A stretch of DNA of 64,000 bases from Falciphora oryzae (lineage: Eukaryota > Ascomycota > Sordariomycetes > Magnaporthales > Magnaporthaceae), in the NCBI GenBank assembly GCA_000733355.1, contig JNVV01000001.1, positions 3,727,642-3,791,641 on the forward strand, in the 5' to 3' direction. Shown here one piece after another: positions 33,276-46,032 of this stretch. Positions within the stretch are counted from its first letter, which is position 1, and the number at the start of each line of letters is the position of its first letter. The position numbers and the translations under genes were made by a program. The notes below the pieces were generated by a model that was not told where the DNA came from, ran no database searches, and saw nothing but the letters and a program-made list of their open reading frames with translations.

Positions 33276-36200
33276 ATGGACCACCCGAGCAAGCGCCGGC
33301 GACTGGCGCCAAAAATGCCCGACATGCCACCGCCACCGCTACCCTCCCCGGCTCCTTCTGCTGCTGCGGCTGCGGCTGCCGCGGCCGCCGCCACCACCGC
33401 TGCTGCCGCCGCCGCCGCCGCTGCCTCGATAGCTCCCACACCAGCTCCCAGCCCAGGGACCTCGGCGGGCCAGCACCCGCCGCCATACACCAGCGAACAG
33501 GTGATTGATTATTGCCTTGATTCGGCGCTCCGGGAGACGGCAGCCCGGCTGCAGGCCATGTGAGCGCCGTGCGATGCTAACGTCTCACCACAGCTACTAC
33601 AGTTGCAACATGCCCAGCAGTACCCGGGCCCCGAGCCCATCCACGTCCCCGAACGCCACGACTTCGAGGCCTTTGCCCGCCACCTCCAGGACGCCGCCAT
33701 GCTCATATACCGCCAGACCCAGCGGTCGCCCTACTCGAGCGTCTCGGTCCTGCTGCTCCGCTGGGAGGAGGATGCGTCGGTCGAGAAGGACCTGGCCGAT
33801 CTCGAGGCCGTTCTGCGCGAGCGCTACAACTACCACACCGACCGCTGGTCCATACCAACCGTCCCGAACCCTAGCATCAAGCTCGGCGTCCAGATGGCCT
33901 CGTTCCTGGAGCATGCCCGTGCCGACCACCTGCTCATCATATACTACGCAGGCCATGGCTATATCGGGGCCGATAATCACTTGTATTGGGCATGGTGAGT
34001 TGGTTGTGGATGTAGCCAAGTGCCGGTTACCCCTTATCGGTCATATCTTTTTTCCCCATCTTATCTTTCATCTTTCTTGCAGCTTTTGAAGCTCAGACAA
34101 GCTTGAAGGATGGTTTGCTAACAGTAATTTCTTGTTCCTCGCTCCAGCCACAAGGGAGACGATGCCTCAAAACTAAAGTGGGATGGTGTGAGGTGCTTGT
34201 TTGAGGACGCACAGTCGGACATGCTCCTGCTGCTCGACTCATGCGCTCCCAGGGAAGCTCCAATGGCTGGCAGCCACGGGGTCAAACAGGCCATTGCGGC
34301 TTATACTTCAGATCAGATTCCCCGCGAGGCGCCCGCCCGCTCATTTACTTCCTGCCTGGCAGAGTCCTTCTCGAAGCTTTCGGCGGGCCGGCCCTTCACA
34401 ACCCGGAGGTTACAAGAGGAGGTCGCCCTGCTGCAGCAAAAAAGCGTACCGGAGCGGGCTCTGACCAATGGAGCTGCAGGCCCTCCTACTCCGCAACAGG
34501 ACGCCTGCCTCCCGGTACTTTTCACCCTGACGGCGGGCAAGGGGCAGGGCATAAGTCTGCCTGTCTTGCCTCTACCCAGCGGTGCTCGCGGCCAAGCCGA
34601 GCAGCCGAATGGTGACAACGACGCCCAGGTCAAGCGCGAGGACGAGCTCATTGGCCCCGAGGCCGTCGCTGACCTTACCTTTGACGAGGCCAGGGCGTTG
34701 GTGTGCACGACCTTTGTCGGCGATGCCAGCCAGGACATGACCTTCTTCAACAACTGGTTGCAAAACGCCACCCCCATTGGGATCAAGCTCACGGTGGAGG
34801 GCATGTTCCTCGGCCCCCCAACCATGCTTCTCGTCTCGATGCCTCACTCAGTCTGGAACGTAGTGCAACACGATAAGGTCTGCTGTTTCCTGGGCCACAT
34901 CACCTCCCACAACATGACTCACTTATACAAGCGCCTGGTGGGATCTGCCATGCCTGCCCCGGCGGCGTCCGCCAAGGACGTCGAGGATGGCAAGATTCTT
35001 CTAGAGGCCAGAGAAGCCCTGGTTCGTCACGAGCAGGGAGCACATACGCAGGGCACCCAGGCACAGAGCGCACACAACGCTCCAAACGGCAATCACCTTG
35101 TGCCAGAGGCCACGTCCGCACCCGTGCGTCCTCGAACTGGTGTCAGGCACGGACTTCCGTCATCAGCGCCGTCGTCCGCCGCGAAGACGGCCGCGCCGGT
35201 CGTGGCCAAGGAGGAGGTTGAAGATTCGGCGGAAATGCAGGAGGCAGCCGAGCAACTGAAGGCACTGAGCCATCTCGGTCATGCAGGCGGAGAGCCTCAG
35301 ACGGGTCAGAAGCGGCCTCATGGTGAAGTGAGCAGCCGTTCTTCGCACGAAGCAAATGAGTCGGGCGCCGAGGAGGCTCTGTCTGCCATGGGCTCGGGCA
35401 CCACGACGCCGCCTGCAAAGCACAAGCAACGAAGGTCTCTGCAGAAACAGCCAACACCAAAGCAGGAGACAAGGTGCACCATGTGCAGCCATGCCCCGTT
35501 CAAAGACTCGTCGTCGCTGCGAAAGCACATTGCGGCCGCGCACACGCGGCCCTTCCCATGCGCATTCTCCTTTGCCGGCTGCACGAGCACGTTCGGGTCT
35601 AAAAACGAGTGGAAGCGTCACATATCTTCGCAGCACCTCTGTCTCCAGTACTACCGGTGCTCCTCGTGTCCGCTGAGCGCGATTGAGGGTAAAGGGAACG
35701 AGTTTAACCGCAAGGATCTCTTTACACAGCACCTTCGACGCATGCACGCACCTTTTGCCATTAAAAAGGCGATCAAGAGCGATGGGAAGCTGCAGACGGA
35801 GTGGGAGAACCACGTCAAGGATATGCAACAGTCGTGTCTGGTGACGCGCCGCAAACCGCCGCAGCGGTCGGCCTGCCCCAAACCCGGCTGCCAGACCGTG
35901 TTCGAGGGCCCGACATCGTGGGACGGGTGGACCGAGCACGTCTGGCGGCACATGGAGAAGGGCGAGGGCCAGCGGATCGGGGTCGACCGACTGCTTGCCA
36001 AGTGGGCGCTTGACGAAGGCATCATCGAGAGGAAGGACGACGGCGAGTATCGACTCTGCAACCAGGACGAACTGCCGGGCAGGAAGGACGCTAGCATCAA
36101 CTCGTTTGCAAGGCCCGAGACGCCCAAGGAGCAGCATGAGCAACGGGAGCAGTCGCCGCAGCCGGAACAGCGGGAACCGCAACGGCAGAGGCAGCAGGAA

Positions 36201-36350
36201 GAGCAGGAGCGGCGGCAGCAGCAACAACAACAACAGCAGCAGCAGCAGGAGCGGCAGCAGCAGCAGAAACACGAGATTGAGGATGAGGGTTCCATTGTAG
36301 TCGCGACTACAGCACCCGCCGAAGACGACCGCATGGATGTTGACGACTGA
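33276..36350 (+). CDS. Caspase-like protease domain fused to C2H2 zinc fingers
   Basis: Exons are 33276..33500, 33594..33994 and 34148..36350, giving 942 residues. Residues 1-75 are a basic KRRR patch followed by Pro/Ala runs. From about 76 to 260 lies a caspase/clan CD-like domain: LLIIYYAGHGYIG carries the candidate catalytic His196 and MLLLLDSCAP the candidate Cys241, each after a hydrophobic strand as in metacaspases. After a linker, four C2H2-type fingers follow: CTMC...HIAAAH, CAFSFAGC...HISSQH, CSSC...HLRRMH and CPKPGC...HVWRH. The C terminus is Gln/Glu-rich with a poly-Gln run. The first donor (CAG/GTGATT) is chosen because it restores phase 0; the alternative short intron at 33560-33593 breaks the frame. 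The combination suggests a nuclear, possibly proteolytic regulator; protease activity is inferred from the dyad only. Confidence 0.85.
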
Positions 36351-37871
36351 GAGCATGCTGGATACTTTCAATGTTCGAGACACGACACGACACGAAACGA
36401 TCATCGTTGTCCTTTTTGCAGGGGCAATTTTTTCTTGCTTTCTTGGTTCTTCTAGGTTGTACTGTCTTGATCTTATGGGGGTTGCGATTTGTCGTTTGGG
36501 GGTTTTACCAGCATTACATGGAGCGTGCGCATTTAAAGGGTCATTTCTCGCATTTATATCTTCGCATTGCAAACTTCCCTAGTTCGGGGCATAAAGGGGA
36601 ATGAATGAATGGTTTGGAGGGGGTTTTCTGTCGTCATGAGCACCCACGTTCTGGTGGTGCCTGCAGTTGGCTTTTTGTTTGCGCGATTCCCAGCATCAAA
36701 ATGATACCAGACGGGCGAGGAAGCATCAGATATCCACCCACGCTTGCTTTGTTATTGCACGCTTGTTTCGGCCGAATTCCCATCTGTGATGCACAGGCAG
36801 CTTGCGTTGTTCCCAGTACCAGTGTATACCCCCATATCTAGCTCAGATACCTATGCACGGCGCGCCCAAATAAAAATCTGCAGTTCCGATAGCACTACTC
36901 AGAACCTCCGGGCCCCAGTACCCGAACTTATCCTGTAGGTTTCCTTTCCTGTTTCCTATTTCCTTTCCTGTTTCCTATTTCCTTTCCTGTTTCCTATTTC
37001 CTTTCCTGTTTCCTATTTCCTTTCCTGTTTCCTATTTCCTTTCCTGTTTTCTGTATCCTAAAGAACTATGTGTTTGTGGGTGTTCTAACCAAGGTTGCGC
37101 AGTTTATACGGACTGCAGGCTTTGTTTGGGGAACGTGCCATGTATGTACCTAGCCAGCGGTCCCTTTATACATCAACATCGACTTTGTTCTGTGCCTGAC
37201 GAGCCGCGTGACTTGCGACCTGTCTTGCACGGTACCTGCCCTCAGCCTGACAGCAATCAATGGCCGAACTCTTCGAATCTTGGAATTAAGCCCTTTGAAG
37301 CAAGTCTACGCCCGTGAAAAAGAAACGGGCAAAACACAACCATAATGTGTCATTCTAGAATACTTTTCCGGCCTCCTCATTTTCGTTGACCAACATATCT
37401 GGCAAAACAGTCGGTCTTTCAAACCACTGCCGAGACTAGGACGGCGTAGCCGATACAAAGAAGCATCACACAACAGAAACGGAACAAATTAATAAAGACC
37501 ATGAGCCAAACGCGAGACAATTTTGTGCGCAAGAAGAAATTTTTGTTACAAGCATAGATATCAGCGATATTATGCCAAGATAGAGAATACAAGACAAATG
37601 AAAAATGCAATGTCTCCGTGAGAACCCCCGTCTTAGAAAGGTTTGGACATGCTTCCCACCCCATGCAAGGGAAACGAGGAGTCTGAAAAAGAGCAGCAAT
37701 CCCGCCCAAGAACAAAAAAGAAAAGGTCCAACTAGTCTAAGGCCTTGGTCTCATCCCAGTAGCTCATCCCATCCCGTTAGGACGTAAGGAAAACGTAGGG
37801 AATAAACTGGCCTAGCTCCCGTGAGGAGAACGAGACGTCCCATGCGCAGAACCCATAGCACCGCGGCGTTC
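36351..37871. other. Convergent spacer with a pyrimidine-rich minisatellite
   Basis: 3' regions of the caspase-like gene and of the convergent nuclear-basket gene. Apart from the 19-bp repeat array (36942-37055) I see nothing that codes. Confidence 0.45.
36942..37055. repeat. Minisatellite, 19-bp pyrimidine-rich unit
   Basis: Five almost perfect copies plus one diverged copy of TCCTTTCCTGTTTCCTATT. The near-identity of copies suggests recent expansion. The reverse complement shares length and core with the purine-rich array at 31528-31728. Confidence 0.93.
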
Positions 37872-40800
37872 CTAAGCCCCAGCATTACCGCCTCCGGGAG
37901 CGCCTCCACCCGCTCCACCCCTGAGCCTCTTTCCTCCAGGCCCACCGCCTCCGGTCTCGTCGTTCCGTGGGCGCTTGTTGCCAGGTTGGAAGTCGCTAGC
38001 ACCGGGGTTGAGGGCGGCGACACTGGCGTTGCGCTGCGCACCACCCCTGCCTCCCCTGCCTGCCTGGCCGCCTCCGCGCGCATTCGGTGCCTGGTAGACG
38101 CCGGCTCCTCTTCCGCCACGCTGAGCATTGCCGCCTCGGCCCGACGGTACCGGGATGCCTGTTCGTGCAGCTGGTTGCTGCGCCTGCGCCTGTTGCTGTC
38201 CCGCTGCCGGCTGCGGCACTTGAGAAGCAAATGGGTTTGTCTTCGCAGGGCCGTTGGTATTGGCGTTGGCGTTCTGCGCGAAGGGATTATGCACAAGAGC
38301 GGGGGCCGAGGTCGCCGGCTGCGGCTTCATCGGCAGGGATTTGGGTGCCGGCGTTCCTGTGACGCCAGGTGCGGCTGGGGTGGCTGAAGCAGCCGTTGGG
38401 GTAGCAGGCGCTGGTAATCGAGAAGAATGGTTAGCTTCAGAGCATAGCGATTTCGTAGTGCAGCGGGAGGACACACTCGGTTGAGCTGGACGGCTGGCTG
38501 GGGGAATGGCGGCCGACACAGGAGCTGCAGAAGAAGCTGTGGGAGTTCCCGGCACAGGCGTGCCCGGGGCAGTGGTGGCCGGCGCAGGAGGAGGCGGCTT
38601 GTACTGGGAGGCAACCTCCCACACCTCAGCGACAGGGCGCTCCGGCGTTTCCTTGGCAGCTGTCTCGACAACATTAAGCTTCCCGTTTGCCAACTTGAAC
38701 TTATTATCCAGCATGTTGATCCTCAATGCCGACTTCTTCTCGGCCATCATGGTCGCTTGCTCCTTAACCTGCGCCACCTTGGCCTGCTCCTCCTCGTCGC
38801 GTGTCTTCTTGATCTCCTCGACCTTCTTGCGAATATTGTTTGCAATAATCGACTTGATCGTGGCGTTCTCCGTCAAGAGCCTCCGAACATCCGCATCACT
38901 AAGCTTGCCCATATCCACCGACGTAGACGGCGCCTGTTCAGGCTTGACAGGCGTTGCCGGGGTTGGGCCTGGATCGGATGCAGCTGCGGGGGCCGACGCG
39001 GAGTTTTCGAGGAGCCAAATCTTCCGCTCCTGCTCCAGGCGAAGATCATACTCCTGCTGAAGTTTCGTCTTCTCTTCCTCAAGCTCCTTGGCCATATTCT
39101 CCTTGGAGTCCTTGAGGCGCTGGTTGAGAGCCTCCTTCATTTTGTTGGAGCGCTGGTCGACCGTCGCCTTGATGTTGGCCTCAACCGCCGCCACCTTCTT
39201 CTCCGCCTCCTCCGCCTTGGCCTCAGCTGCAGATATCTGCTCGCGGAGCGCCGCTGCCTCGGCGTCAGACAAGCCAGCAGGTCCTGTCGCTGAAGACCGG
39301 GGTTCCCCGGGCTCGCTGCCGTTGGCGACCTTCGGCTCCCCATCCCGCTGAGATTGCGCGAGAGCTTGTAGCCGGTCCCGATCCCCAATCGCAGCAGACA
39401 GTTGCTCCCTGAGGCTTTCAACCTCCTGTTCGGTCGCTGCCTTAAGAGCGAACGTTGCCTGGAGTTCCTGTCGGAGACTTGCCAAGTCTTGCTCCAGCTG
39501 CGCGATCCTACCGTCATCCACAGCCATGGCGCTAGAGGCAGAAGCCGTGACAGCAACATCTTCGGAGGTCACCGCATTCTGAGCTTGTTGTTGAAGTTGA
39601 TGCTGAGTCGTCTGCAGGCGATCCTCGACAGCCGCCTTTTCTTGTCTCGCAGCCTCCAGCTGAGCTTGAACAGCAGCAAGGGTATCACTTGTGGCCTTGA
39701 GCTGCTCCTCGGCCGCATTCTTCTCGGCCTGGAGAGTGTTGATCCTGCCTGCTTGCTGCCGCGACTTCTCCTTCGCCTGCTCAACCAGCTTCTGCCTGGA
39801 TTCCTTCCAAGCAGTGGCGTTGGCCTCATTCCTGGCCTCCAGCTCGGCAATCTGGGCCTTCAGAGGCTCCTCGCTCTGAGTCAAGGCATCACGCTGGGCC
39901 TCGAGGTCCGCGACGGTCTGTTTCAGCTGTTCAAGCTCGGCTGGATCGACGCGACCATACTTCGTAAGTATAGAGTTGGTGCGCTCCTGCCACCTGTCGC
40001 GGTCTTCCTGTAGCTGCTTCACCTCCTCTTGCAAAAACAGATTCTGGTTCTCAACCTCGGCAAGGCGGGCCTCCAGAGGCTGCAACTTCTCCCGGAGCTC
40101 CTGTACCGTCTTGTTCTTGATAGTGAGCTGCCTCTGCGCGTGCTGGACTTCGTTACGGAGCGTCACGTTGCTCTCCCGCACGACGTTCATCTCGTTGACT
40201 TTATCCATTAGCTCCGCGTATGCCCGTGAGCTAGTTCCCGTCTCCGACTGGGCTCGGCGTTCTTGCTCCAGCTTGAGACGCGCCTCGTCGAGCTGCGACT
40301 GCAGGTAGTTCACCTGCTGCTGCAGCCTCTTGGAGTCTTGGAGCTTGAGCTCGTACTGGTACTCCAAGATCTCCTTCTCCTTGCGCAGGTAGCTGTTGAG
40401 CTCCCTGAGTCCTTCGATAGCCGTGTCAGCAGAGAGAGGTGCCGTGGCGGCCACGTCGTCACCCAAAGACCGGCTCTGCTGAAGATCCGATATTTGCGTG
40501 GTGACATTTTCGATCTGCTGGTGGAGGAGCTTGTTCTGCGCATTCGCATCTTCCCGCCGCGCGCGGAGTTCCGCGAGCTCTTGCTCCATCTGCTTCGCCC
40601 GCTCCTCCCACGAGCTCTGGCCCTGAGCAAGTGACACCTTGGCCGACTCAGCGTCTGCCCGCCACTTCGCAGCCTCTGATTTGAGCTTGTCCTGTTCCGC
40701 CCGCAGCTTTTGCACCTGCTTCGCGGCCTCGGCGTGTTTCAGAAGCTCCTGCTCATAGTCCTGTTGGGCCTTCGCAGTGATTTCACACTGCGACCGAAGA

Positions 40801-43800
40801 TTGGCTTGATGGTGCTTGGCCTTCTCCTTGTATGTGGCTTCTTGGTCACGGAGGCGTGTGATCTCAGAGTCAAGGATCCGCTTCTCATCCTCGAACCGGC
40901 GGTTGGTCTCTGCCTGCGAGTCTCGGAGCGTCGACAGCTCCGTGTTGGTAGTCGAAAGCTCTGCAGACATGTCGCTGATGCGCTGCTCGAGCTCCTTGAT
41001 CGTGGAATCCCTGGAGTTGATTGCGGCATCCATCTCCTGTCGGTATGCCTCCTGTGCGCTCTCCAGACTACGGAGGTCTTCCTCAATAGTGCTGGCCAGC
41101 TCCCTGAACTGATCGGCCTCCGCCTTGGCGTTCTCAAGGCGCGCGTTGGCGATTTCAAGCTCACGCCTGAGATCAGCAGCTTCGTCGGTAAGCTCCTGGA
41201 TGCGAGCCTCCAGGTCTTCACTCTCTTCACCTGTCGCAGTGCTTTGCTGGGCCCTCGAGGTGGGCTGAGGCTGCAGGCGCTGAGCCCGCTCCTCGGCACT
41301 TCGGAGCTCGACTGTAAGTTCGTTGACACGCGCCTGCAGATGATCCCGGCTCGTCTTGATGGCAACCAGCTCCTCCTTGTGTTGCCCAAGGCTCGCCATG
41401 AGATCATCGATACGCTTCTGCGCCTGCTGTGAGTCGTATTCCTTCCGAAGCTGCAACTTCTTGGCTTCCTCAACCTCGTCCGTCAGCTTGCGCTTAGTGC
41501 TGCTGAGTTCAGACTCCAGGTTGTCAATCTGTGCCTGAAGTCGTCGCTTGGACTCGGACTCGGAAAGCTGGCGTTCGTTCTGCAGCGACTGCTGGGAGGC
41601 TAGTAGGTTGTTGAGACGCGTCTTCTCCTCTCCAAGATCCTCGTTGTCCTTAATCAGTCGCTCCTGGATGCTCTTCCAAAGCGCCTTCTCAGCCTTCAGG
41701 TTTGAGTTCTCGGCGCGCATGCTCTCCAGCAAGCCCTTGGTCTCAATCAGATCCTCCGCCCTGGATTGTGCAAGCGCCTCGGTCTTCGCTGCGTTTTGAG
41801 ACAGGTCTTGGCTTCGCTTCTTAAGATGGTCTTTTTGGCTCTCGAGATCCGCGTTGGTCACCTGCAAGATCTCGTAGCGTTCGTTGACCAGGGCCAGCTG
41901 GCTGTTCAGCCTGGCCACCTCGCCCTGAAGCGCGCTCTTCTCCTCAGAAAGCTGCTTGACCTGTTCCCGCGCAGCTTGCAGGTCAACGCCTTGCTCGTTG
42001 CGGTAGGCATCGAAGTTGGCCTGGAGTTCACGCAGCGCAGCGCTCAGATCATGGTCGTCGCCGTTGTTCTGCTCGATGCTAGCAAGCACTTCCCGACCGT
42101 CAACAGAGTTGCCGAGGACAGAGTTGATCTCGCCAGCGCTCGCCTTCTGCTGGAGCATGCGTCTGAACATGTCCCGCTCAGTCATGTAGCTCTTCATGCG
42201 GGTTGTCAGTGACTTCGACTCCTCCTGAAGCTTCGACACGAGGTCTCGGAGCTTCAGAACTTCTTCTTGGTCCTCCGCAGCCTGTCTCTTGGCAGCCATG
42301 GCCTCTTCGTTCTCGAACTTGTCGGCAAGATCGCGAGTGACCCTAAGCAGTTCCTGGTTCTTCTCCTGGAGCTCGGCTATATCCTTGAAGGCCACAAACT
42401 TCTCCGTGATGAAGATGTGCGTGTCAGACATGTCATTCAGAGAGTTGTCCGAGACTTCGCCACGCTGGAGCTTGGCGAAATGATCGGCCTCTTCGTCGGT
42501 GAGCTGATCGAGACCCTTTTCGCGAGCATGCATGTTGAAGATGAGGACCTGGACCTGCGTGCTCAGATCCCTCATTTGGGCGCGAAGGAGCCTGATTTCT
42601 GCCTGCGAGGTGTTTAGCGCAGCCTCAGCCTTGCGGGCAGACTTCTTGGCCAGATCGCGCTCCTGGAAGCTCTCGTCGGCGATGCGTGTCATCTGCACAT
42701 TCTCGTGTCGAAGCCGCTCGGCCTCTTCTTGGAGCTCGCTAAGCTCTGGCCCCTTGGCCTCCAGCGCATTCATCATCTCGTCAAGCTCCTGGGTCAGGTT
42801 GCGATTGCGACGCTTCTCGCCAGCCAGCTCGCCTTTGACCCTGTACAACTCCTCCATCGCTTGGGTGGCGGTGATGGATGACTTGACACGGAGGGAGCCG
42901 GGGGTGCCGAAGGGAGAAGCGGCACGGAAGAGTGATCCGTTAGGCCTGGGTGTCTGAGGCGCGGAGCCTGGAGCGGTGTCGTGTCCCTGCGACGACGTCA
43001 TAGCCCGGAGTTGATCAACCTCGGCCTGCAGTTGTTGTTCCTTCTGCTCTAGCTGGCTGCACTCTTCCCGGGCCTGCTCAAGCTGTTGTAGAACTTTCCG
43101 CAGTTCGTCGGCGCTGTTGTCCTTGACCCGCTCGAGATTGAGCTTGATCTGGCTCATCTCCTTCTTGTACTGCTCGGCGTATTCTTGAGACACTTCGGCC
43201 AGACGCTTGGCCGTGTCGACCTCCTGCTTGTATCCTGCATCCGAGCGCGCCGCAGCCTCCTGGAGTTGCTGGATCTTAGTGAGTGCCTCTTCAGTCTTCT
43301 TCTGGGCAGCATCGAGCCGGGACCGTAGCTGTTGTTCGCTTTTGGTGAGGGAATCGACAGTCGAGTTCGCTTCATCGTTCAGGCGCTGGAGCTCCGCGAT
43401 GCGCTCGCCCTTCTCCTTGCGATACTTCAACGCGTCCGCCGTCTTGGCCTTGAGCTCCGTCTCCAACCACTCGTTGTTCTTCTGGGCAAACTCCAATTCT
43501 TGCCGCAAGGACTGCTCGCGGAACTTTGCGCTGTTCACGACAGTCTTAGCAGCTTGCACCTCTTGCTGGACCTGGCTCAATTCCTGGCTCAGAGTGAGGT
43601 TTTTCTGATGCTGCTTCTGTAGCTCCTCCGAGAGCTCGGCATTTGCAACATTCTTGGTGTCCAGAATTGCCAGTGTGTCACGTTTCGAGGCCTCGAGCGA
43701 CGTGGTACGGGCGCGAAGAGTTTCGACCTGCGAGACCAACGTCGTGGTCTCCGACTTCATGGACTGAAGCTGATTTTCCGTGGTTTGGCGTGAGGTTTCT

Positions 43801-44168
43801 GTAGATCAAAGAACAAAATCATGTTAGAGGGCGGTGAGGAACGCGTGGCAATCAGGCCAAAGGTATAATTGTAGCCCACCTTCTTCCTGGAGTTTGCGCC
43901 GCAGTTCCTCAACTTCCTTCAGCGCGCCATCGGTGGTCGCCTTGAATGTCTGGCATCGCGACTCAGAACCGCGGACAGCGTTCTCAAGCTCGATACCGAG
44001 TTGGAGTTTTTCGGAATATAGAACATCAAACTCGTGCGCCTTCGTAGCGACAGCATTGAGGATAGCGCTGACAAGGTCGGCGGTTGGATCGGTTGCGACC
44101 GTCGTGATGGTGTCGCGCGGCAGGCTCAAATGGCTGGACAAGTAGTCCAGGTCCATGGCGGCCGCCAT
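37872..44168 (-). CDS. Mlp1/TPR-type nuclear pore basket protein
   Basis: TPR/Mlp proteins form the filaments of the nuclear basket and act in mRNA export surveillance and checkpoint signalling. Exons are 44168..43880, 43798..38477 and 38410..37872, giving 2049 residues, within the family's usual range. Residues 1 to about 1650 are nearly continuous coiled coil, with the family's central block (QVQVLIFNMHAREKGLDQLT, FVAFKDIAELQEKNQELLRV). Near 1250 LNSYLRKEKEILEYQYELK matches the conserved TPR/MLP1 signature. The C-terminal ~300 residues are Pro/Ala/Gly-rich with NPFA repeats and RGG-like stretches, expected to be disordered. The 66-nt third-exon intron (38476..38411, branch GCTAACC) is a multiple of three without a stop, so retention would still be translated. 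A second ATG at 44156 is a possible start. Confidence 0.93.
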
Positions 44169-45786
44169 GGTGTCGCGCGTGAAGGAACCTCAAGCAGTAG
44201 CAGCCGGTGCCCTTGTTCGTGGTAAATCAGTCGCGTGGGATATCGCCTTGCTGCATGATCATGCGGTGAGAGGGAGAGAAGAAAATGTGCGATTATCCGC
44301 CTCTGGGATGGACAATGCTTCCTTCGGCTCTTCCAGCCTTGCACCTGTTTTCGGCAGGGTGCAAAATGCTGTTTGAGCACAATGAAAGTGACGGGAGCTG
44401 GGTGGAAACGCGGGCTGCTCAGGCGACGGGTTTTGGCAAATGGTAGCGCGACAAACTGTGGGTCTAGCCGAACACGGCAGCAACGGCCTTGACCATCCCA
44501 GGGCCTGCCAAGTGGAGTTGGAAGCTTGGTCCATTCAATGCCAAGAAGACAGGGCGTGCTTTCTCTTGCGGGATACCTTCAGCTGCGCCTGCCGCCTGTG
44601 TAGGTCCCGCGGTACTCAGGTACCCATTTTGAGGCGCATTTGATTTTGAGCTGCGGGGAGATGGATTTCTACGTTTTCGCTCCTGCCCGAAGTCGACAGA
44701 ATGACCCGCAACCTCCCCAAAAAAAGTCAACCGGGCAGGCACCGGCCAAGAACTGACGAGAATGGAATCATGCAACCTCCACGCCCCCAAACCATCAATC
44801 TATGGATAACATCCATTCTCAGCCCAGCCTTGCCCTCTTCCTGGCTCGGCTTTTCATTCAAGAACCACGTGGATAAATGTGATGGTCACCAGTGCATCCA
44901 GCTCTCGATACCGACATGTACCCAGGAAGGTATCAGGACCGGGCGGGTTTCATCGTCAAAGTAGTGTCCATATCAAGCAATCTGGTCTCACGGATCTCTG
45001 TCCCTTCCAAAATCATCACCTACGGAGCCGCGGTGTGTTCCAGAGGCATCAGGCAGACCCCCGAAGCCTGGGTCACAGCTCAAGTTCTGTCTACCAAAAC
45101 ATCAAGCTTCGGCTCTAGTCTAGTAGGTAGTCGGGCTGAACAGGGATTTACCTCCAGTGATTCCCAGTCGAGTACCTGACACCAACCATGGGAACCAGTG
45201 CTGGTTGCCTGCGAGAGCCCTACTTTGTAAACGGCGCCAACGCTCCGTTCCCTGGGGTTATGGTCCATAGCTACCTACTCCATCTGTTCCATACGGGTTT
45301 CCATCAAGCCAGCCTTCATGCTCAGAACATTGCGCTGCGCTCCTCGCCTGGGCGCTCGCTATGTGGGCAACCGTTTTGGCGTCAAACTGACTGTTCTCAT
45401 TGCGTCTACCTTGGGCAACCGAAGGTAGCATCGCGCTGGGCTATACCCAGGCTGAGGCCTGTCAAAGATGCAAGGGAAGTTGGCTAGGACTTCGCGAGCC
45501 TGGTGGGCCCATCCACCCATTGATACAGCTGGTCCCCAATGCCGTGAGTGGTTCTTTCGGCCAGGCGGGCGATGAGACGTACATAGTGCTGATTGCATTA
45601 CAGCGAGGCTAGCCAGCCCTTGATATCGTTCCCGGCCAAAGTTATCCGCACCGATGCGATAGGGCATAAATCTAAAGTCTGGGTAGCCTCTAAGGCCAGA
45701 CGATAGACCTCATTTTCACCGGGTTCGGGTAGATCTGGGACTTGGCCTACCTCGGCTCCTGGCCGATGGAATACCGCACCGTCGAA
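44169..45786. other. Spacer upstream of the nuclear-basket gene, up to the assembly gap
   Basis: Holds the promoter region of the TPR-type gene. Frames on either strand are short and without motifs. No RNA gene recognised. Confidence 0.4.
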
Positions 45787-46032
45787 NNNNNNNNNNNNNN
45801 NNNNNNNNNNNNNNNNNNNNNNNNNNNNNNNNNNNNNNNNNNNNNNNNNNNNNNNNNNNNNNNNNNNNNNNNNNNNNNNNNNNNNNNNNNNNNNNNNNNN
45901 NNNNNNNNNNNNNNNNNNNNNNNNNNNNNNNNNNNNNNNNNNNNNNNNNNNNNNNNNNNNNNNNNNNNNNNNNNNNNNNNNNNNNNNNNNNNNNNNNNNN
46001 NNNNNNNNNNNNNNNNNNNNNNNNNNNNNNNN
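45787..46032. other. Assembly gap (246 N)
   Basis: Unbroken run of N. Its real length and content are unknown; any frame crossing it is meaningless. Confidence 1.

Noticed and set aside
33501..33593. Reading through 33501 as coding (VIDYCLDSALRETAARLQ) with a 34-nt intron at 33560
   Set aside because: The intron would be unusually short and leaves the caspase-like exon in the wrong frame; the donor at 33501 restores phase 0.
36942..37055. Regular repeats considered as a CRISPR array
   Set aside because: The units are contiguous without spacers and the genome is eukaryotic; it is a minisatellite.
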